From: DATLNF01 sp046590575
Lineage (GTDB): Bacteria; Actinomycetota; Actinomycetes; BP-191
Length of the DNA: 16,307 nucleotides
Assembly: GCA_046590575.1 (NCBI GenBank)
Contig: JBKJUS010000140.1
Location: forward strand, 1-16,307
Reading direction: 5' to 3'
Shown here piece by piece: positions 13,583 through 16,307 of this stretch. Every line of letters starts with the position of its first letter. Positions within the stretch are counted from its first letter, which is position 1. Under the pieces are notes generated by a model. That model was not told the DNA's origin and did no database searches. It worked only from the letters and a program-made list of their open reading frames with translations. A program made the translations under genes and the position numbers.

Positions 13583-13876
13583 TCAACCGCCGCTTGTGTC
13601 GACCTCAGTCAGGACGCGTGCTCTCGGAGTGCCGCCCAATCCGGGCGAGGCTTCCGGCGACGCCCAGACGACCGTTTCGAGAAATCCCTTGAAGGCAGTT
13701 GCCGCCTCAAACGAGTCGAAGTCAAGGTCGACGTAGATGTACTTGTCGTCGTCAGTCGGCTGATGGACTCGTTGCGCGATCACCCCTGCGTTCGTGCGGG
13801 CATCGCTGAACCGATTGAACGCACCCAACCAGGTAACCAAGTCAGTGATCGCGTGTTCGATGTGCAGCGTTGGCAT
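13583..13876 (-). CDS. Small conserved protein, probable dimeric alpha/beta-barrel type (97 aa)
   Basis: The 97-residue sequence opens MPTLHIEHAITDLVTWLGAF and carries the core KYIYVDLDFDSFEAATAFKG and ETVVWASPEASPGLGGTPRARVL. This pattern (beta strand, helix, VDLDF strand, helix) matches small actinobacterial proteins resembling monooxygenase-like ferredoxin-fold dimers, but I know no assigned function. The start has a G-run just upstream on the coding strand that may act as ribosome binding site. It converges with the methyltransferase gene 40 bp away. No signal peptide, membrane segment or cysteine is present. Codon use is slightly less GC-biased than in the core genes. Confidence 0.75.
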   Translation of the reverse strand: MPTLHIEHAITDLVTWLGAFNRFSDARTNAGVIAQRVHQPTDDDKYIYVDLDFDSFEAATAFKGFLETVVWASPEASPGLGGTPRARVLTEVDTSGG

Positions 13877-13961
13877 GGCCCCCCCGTTGACGGTGGCAGA
13901 ACTCTTGCACGCCGGACCGAATTTTGGAATGTGCCGCTTGTCGGCGGGGTCGCCCCGTCAA

Positions 13962-13980
13962 CCGTTGAGAAGTGCCGCTC
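13962..13980 (+). repeat. ACCGATGAGAAGTGC-type motif, copy A
   Basis: ACCGTTGAGAAGTGCCGCT matches copy C (15662-15680) at 16 of 19 positions in the same orientation, and lies in the gap upstream of the secreted-protein gene. With copy B in opposite orientation it brackets that gene. The GTTGAGAAGTG core resembles ends of some insertion sequences (from memory, IS21-like); this is an inference. Confidence 0.5.
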
Positions 13981-13991
13981 CCGCATCGAGG

Positions 13992-14009
13992 GGCTATCCG
14001 GCAATAGCC
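13992..14009. repeat. Perfect 6-bp inverted repeat in the gap upstream of the secreted-protein gene
   Basis: GGCTAT (13992-13997) and ATAGCC (14004-14009) flank CCGGCA. The 296-bp gap 13877-14172 otherwise holds motif copy A and no gene. The repeat could be an operator, a hairpin or IS debris. Confidence 0.35.
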
Positions 14010-14172
14010 GCTACGACCGGAGGCCGCGGGTAGGCGGCGCTGTCCCCGATGGGCAGACCACGGCGTTGCGGGACGTCCCCCTCCAACTGTCACCTACGCG
14101 ACAGGCGGCCAAAACGGGTCGAAACTGTGGGAGGCTCGACAATCCGTTATTCGGTGTACCGGTGGGGTCACT

Positions 14173-14745
14173 ATGATCGTCACTTTTCGCAGTCTGACGC
14201 TGCTGTCATGCCTCGCCATGATGACTCTCGTCGCCACGGCTCATCCAGCGCCTGCGGCGAAAAAGGGGTCTGCCGTCGTCGTGCAGATCAGCGGAAGGCT
14301 CGACGCGACCGTGGACGCGGTAACCGACCCGCGCTGCATTGCACAGGGGTACACGTTGAGCGGGACGCCGGAGAAGGGGGCCGGGGCCATCTACAAGGGC
14401 ACCCTCGTCGGCGTTGGGGGTTTTTGCAACCAGGTCAAACCGCCGTTCGTGGATGCCTCAGGTGGCTACTACCGCGAAACACATACTTTCGTCGGGACGG
14501 TGCGGGGCTGTGGCACCGGGACCTTTAGGTACACCCTTGACGGCGTGCTCCATCCTTTGGATGTGGGCAAGGAGTATTCCGCCGATGAGGACTGGAGCAT
14601 TGAGAAGGGGTCCGGGACCGGAGATCTGGTCGGCATCCGGTCTGGCCTCAACCATCGCACTGGTGGATTTACCAAGGAGGGCACCCCGTTCGCTGTGTTC
14701 GACCCGGCCATGAACAGACTGACCTGCATCCCAACCCAGCGCTAA
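14173..14745 (+). CDS. Secreted beta-rich protein, DUF3224/allene-oxide-cyclase-barrel-like
   Basis: This 190-residue protein has an N-terminal signal peptide (hydrophobic 7-22, Ala/Pro-rich cleavage region HPAPAAK near 24-30). The mature part is Gly/Thr-rich with repeated beta-strand-like segments and four cysteines (C55, C85, C113, C185), suggesting two disulfides outside the cell. The motif GSGTGDLVGIRSG (146-158) resembles the conserved closing motif of small actinobacterial barrel proteins such as DUF3224; that link is tentative. The start ATG has GGTGGGG about 5 nt upstream. The gene is alone on this strand, converging with a methyltransferase 23 bp away, and is bracketed by inverted copies of a 19-bp motif. 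Base composition is somewhat lower in GC than the core genes, fitting acquisition. Confidence 0.75.
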   Translation: MIVTFRSLTLLSCLAMMTLVATAHPAPAAKKGSAVVVQISGRLDATVDAVTDPRCIAQGYTLSGTPEKGAGAIYKGTLVGVGGFCNQVKPPFVDASGGYYRETHTFVGTVRGCGTGTFRYTLDGVLHPLDVGKEYSADEDWSIEKGSGTGDLVGIRSGLNHRTGGFTKEGTPFAVFDPAMNRLTCIPTQR

Positions 14746-14750
14746 GAAAT

Positions 14751-14769
14751 AAGTGCCGTTCTCATCGGT
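14751..14769 (-). repeat. ACCGATGAGAAGTGC-type motif, copy B (inverted)
   Basis: Read on the minus strand it begins ACCGATGAGAA, identical over 11 bp to copy C, then diverges. It occupies the 23-bp space between two convergent stop codons and touches the end of the methyltransferase gene. Together with copy C it frames that gene as an inverted pair. Confidence 0.45.
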
Positions 14770-15599
14770 CAACCCGCACTACCCGGCTTCGCGGCCTGCA
14801 GCGTGTAGGTGGCGGCGAGTCGATTCGGGTTGCGGCGCAAGCGGTACTCGCTGCCGTGGATCAGCTCCATCTCTGTGTCCAGCGGGTTCCACGGCACGGT
14901 GTCGTGCTCCTCGATGGCAGTGAGCGTCAAGCCCGCATCCATTACGGCCGTGATGATCTGTGCGAGGCCGTGATTGAAGGACACGATGTCGGGTGCGGCA
15001 AGTGGCTCGTCGTGGTCGACGTAGCTCTGCGCCTCCGAGAAGTGGACGCCGGCGGTCTCGAAGTACGGGTGCTCGACTACGAGGAGGCCGTCGGGGCGGG
15101 GATCGGCCAGCGTCCACAACATGGGGTGGGCCTCGCGCATGAACAGGCGGCCGCCGGGCCGAAGCAGCTCGCAGACGACCCGAGCCCAATCACGGATGTC
15201 AGGTAACCAGCACAGCGCGCCGATCCCGGTGTAGACGACATCGAACCGCTCAGCGCCAAGAGCCTCGACCGCGCCATACAGCTCGCTCTCGACGTACTCG
15301 ATGGCCGCCCCGCAGTCTGCTGCCAGCCGCGCCGCGACGGCCAGCGCGGGGAGTGAGAAGTCAAGACCGCAGACGCTCCGGGCACCGAGCCGGGCGAGCG
15401 ACAGTGTGTCGGTGCCGATGTGGCACTGCAGGTGTACGACGTCCAGCCCATCCAGACGACCAAGTCGGGGAAGGTCGAAGGTCACCACATTGGACAGACA
15501 GCCAGGGTCCGAGCGGTACCGGTCAAGGTCGCCCTGACGCTCGTGGTGGGCGACACGGCTGTTCCAGTTGGCGAGGTTGATCTGTACGTGGTCAGTCAT
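14769..15599 (-). CDS. Class I SAM-dependent methyltransferase (LQCHIGTDT subgroup)
   Basis: This 276-residue enzyme carries the distinctive motif I VVHLQCHIGTDTLSLARLGA (54-73), D80 in VCGLDFS for SAM binding, and FDVVYTGIGALCWLPDI (119-135) before LLRPGGRLFMRE (146-157). The N-terminus (INLANWNSRVAHHERQ) is typical of the subgroup, which is widespread in actinobacteria and whose substrates are unknown. The C-terminal part (EEHDTVPWNPLDTEMELIHG) completes the family profile. The start at 15599 has no strong Shine-Dalgarno; GACGCT 6 nt ahead may be a weak leaderless box. It converges with the secreted-protein gene and is preceded by a palindromic motif at 15664-15688. It is not a close paralogue of the methyltransferase at 12749. 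Confidence 0.9.
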   Translation of the reverse strand: MTDHVQINLANWNSRVAHHERQGDLDRYRSDPGCLSNVVTFDLPRLGRLDGLDVVHLQCHIGTDTLSLARLGARSVCGLDFSLPALAVAARLAADCGAAIEYVESELYGAVEALGAERFDVVYTGIGALCWLPDIRDWARVVCELLRPGGRLFMREAHPMLWTLADPRPDGLLVVEHPYFETAGVHFSEAQSYVDHDEPLAAPDIVSFNHGLAQIITAVMDAGLTLTAIEEHDTVPWNPLDTEMELIHGSEYRLRRNPNRLAATYTLQAAKPGSAG

Positions 15600-15661
15600 G
15601 TCCGCAGCGTCCCATGAGGGCCCAAGCAGCTTTTGGGAACGTCAAGTAGATGCCGCTGCCT

Positions 15662-15688
15662 ACCGATGAGAAGTGCTACTACTCATCG
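15662..15688 (+). repeat. ACCGATGAGAAGTGC-type motif, copy C, with a 7-bp palindrome
   Basis: The motif copy (15662-15680) is followed so that CGATGAG (15664-15670) and CTCATCG (15682-15688) form a perfect inverted repeat with an 11-bp centre. It lies 63-89 bp upstream of the methyltransferase start, where an operator or IS end could sit. Both readings are inferences. Confidence 0.5.
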
Positions 15689-15745
15689 AAGTCCCCCCAG
15701 CGTGCTGATCCGGACGACAGCGCCTCCCGCGGTGGGGTGTACGCG

Positions 15746-15770
15746 CCCGCCGCCGGCGGCGTTCGGCGGG
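15746..15770 (-). terminator. GC-rich hairpin after the right-edge membrane gene
   Basis: CCCGCCG (15746-15752) and CGGCGGG (15764-15770) form a 7-bp stem with an 11-nt loop, starting 11 bp beyond the paired TAG stops of the membrane gene on the minus strand. There is no T-run; a factor-assisted or I-shaped terminator is possible. Confidence 0.4.
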
Positions 15771-15781
15771 GTAAGGGGCTA

Positions 15782-16307
15782 CTACTTCCTCTTCGGTCGG
15801 TCGGAGCCGAGCACCCAGTCCTTGCCGGTGGCAGTGTCGCCGAGCATCCTGATCTCGCGGTGACCCGAGGAGGTCGCGCCGGACGGCTGCGTGGCGGCGA
15901 AGAGCATCGTGGCTTAGACCAGAGAAGTGCCACCAGCGGAACCCAGGCGGCCACGAGGATCACCATTCCAAGCCCGTCCACGAGCGACGGCCCGTGGGCT
16001 CGGCTCAAGGTGAAGATGCGCGTGTCATCGTCAGGGAGAGCAATCACTGCCGCGCCGACAGCTGAGCCCGCCAAACCACATCACCATGCGCGCCTTTACC
16101 AATCGATATCTGTTCGACAGCGACTCGGCCTGCGGCGCCTTAGCGAGCGGGCTCAGTCGGATCGCGGGACGCGACCTGAGCAGGGCGACGATGATCAGAA
16201 TCCCCCACAGCAGGAACCACGGGTCCCAGAAAAATGCGTGCCACGCCATGGCATGGCGATCCGCATCCGCTGAGGCGCTGAGCACGCCGACTTCCACCAG
16301 GACCCCC
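15782..16307 (-). pseudogene. Membrane protein gene with two compensating indels, cut by the window edge
   Basis: Three frame segments on the minus strand join into one plausible protein. Segment 1 (from the window edge) has HAMAWHAFFWDPWFLLWGIL, a membrane helix, and ends near ARMVMW. Segment 2, in the next frame, has AVGAAVIALPDDDTRIFTL and a helix DGLGMVILVAAWVPLVALLW. Segment 3, back in the first frame, reads MLFAATQPSGATSSGHREIR to GSDRPKRK with a double TAG at 15779-15784. One extra T in the TTT at 16073-16075 and one missing C at 15911-15912 would restore a single frame of about 175 residues with three membrane helices. The N-terminus lies beyond the window. I cannot name the family. 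It may be a decayed gene or a read-error artefact. Confidence 0.45.

Noticed and set aside
11547..16307. Complete integrative element with attL/attR at the tRNA
   Set aside because: No integrase gene and no second copy of the tRNA 3' end (TTCGAGTCCAGGCGCGGGA) is seen in the window.
1..16307. CRISPR array, toxin-antitoxin pair or defence island
   Set aside because: No regular spaced repeats, no Cas or toxin motifs; the only tandem repeat (12389-12466) has two imperfect units.

Overview
The window looks like a chromosome segment from a high-GC actinobacterium (Actinomycetota). The evidence is the strong G/C bias at third codon positions, GTG starts, TANNNT boxes placed for leaderless transcription, and a dgt-dnaG-principal sigma factor gene cluster. 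I cannot place it to genus from this sequence.

Positions 1-8208 are a conserved housekeeping core. A DEAD-box RNA helicase (minus strand) diverges from dgt (dNTP triphosphohydrolase). Its mRNA leader contains a perfect 10-bp hairpin that buries the Shine-Dalgarno sequence. dgt appears leaderless. It is followed by a consensus-perfect sigma-70-type promoter and the primase gene dnaG, then the principal sigma factor gene, so DNA priming and bulk transcription initiation sit in one macromolecular-synthesis-type cluster without rpsU. Next come a small leaderless gene of unknown function and a two-gene ABC-2 exporter whose ATPase and permease overlap by ATGA.

Positions 8227-10797 hold a minus-strand group: a YtxH-like small protein, a two-CBS-domain protein, a translationally coupled CxxC/CxxC (zinc-ribbon-like) protein, and a secreted, C-terminally anchored subtilase resembling mycosins but with no ESX genes in view.

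Positions 10909-16307 are accessory in character. An HTH-type gene that reads correctly only after two opposite single-base indels runs 10 bp into a tRNA-Asn(GTT) gene. Beyond the tRNA lie a truncated ISL3-type transposase end, a 25-codon tail resembling an IS3-type transposase, and the N-terminal half of a PEP mutase/isocitrate lyase-family gene. Then come a repeat-bearing non-coding stretch, two unrelated SAM methyltransferases, a small conserved protein, a secreted beta-rich protein, and at the right edge a membrane-protein gene that also needs two compensating indels. Related ~19-bp motifs (ACCGATGAGAAGTGC-like) recur in both orientations in the gaps between these genes and resemble decayed transposon ends. 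The layout suggests a tRNA-proximal landing zone for mobile DNA.

No CRISPR array, complete insertion sequence, phage module or recognisable defence system is visible. The observations most worth testing are the helicase leader hairpin, the dnaG promoter, the dnaG-sigma junction and the repeated motif that brackets the accessory genes.
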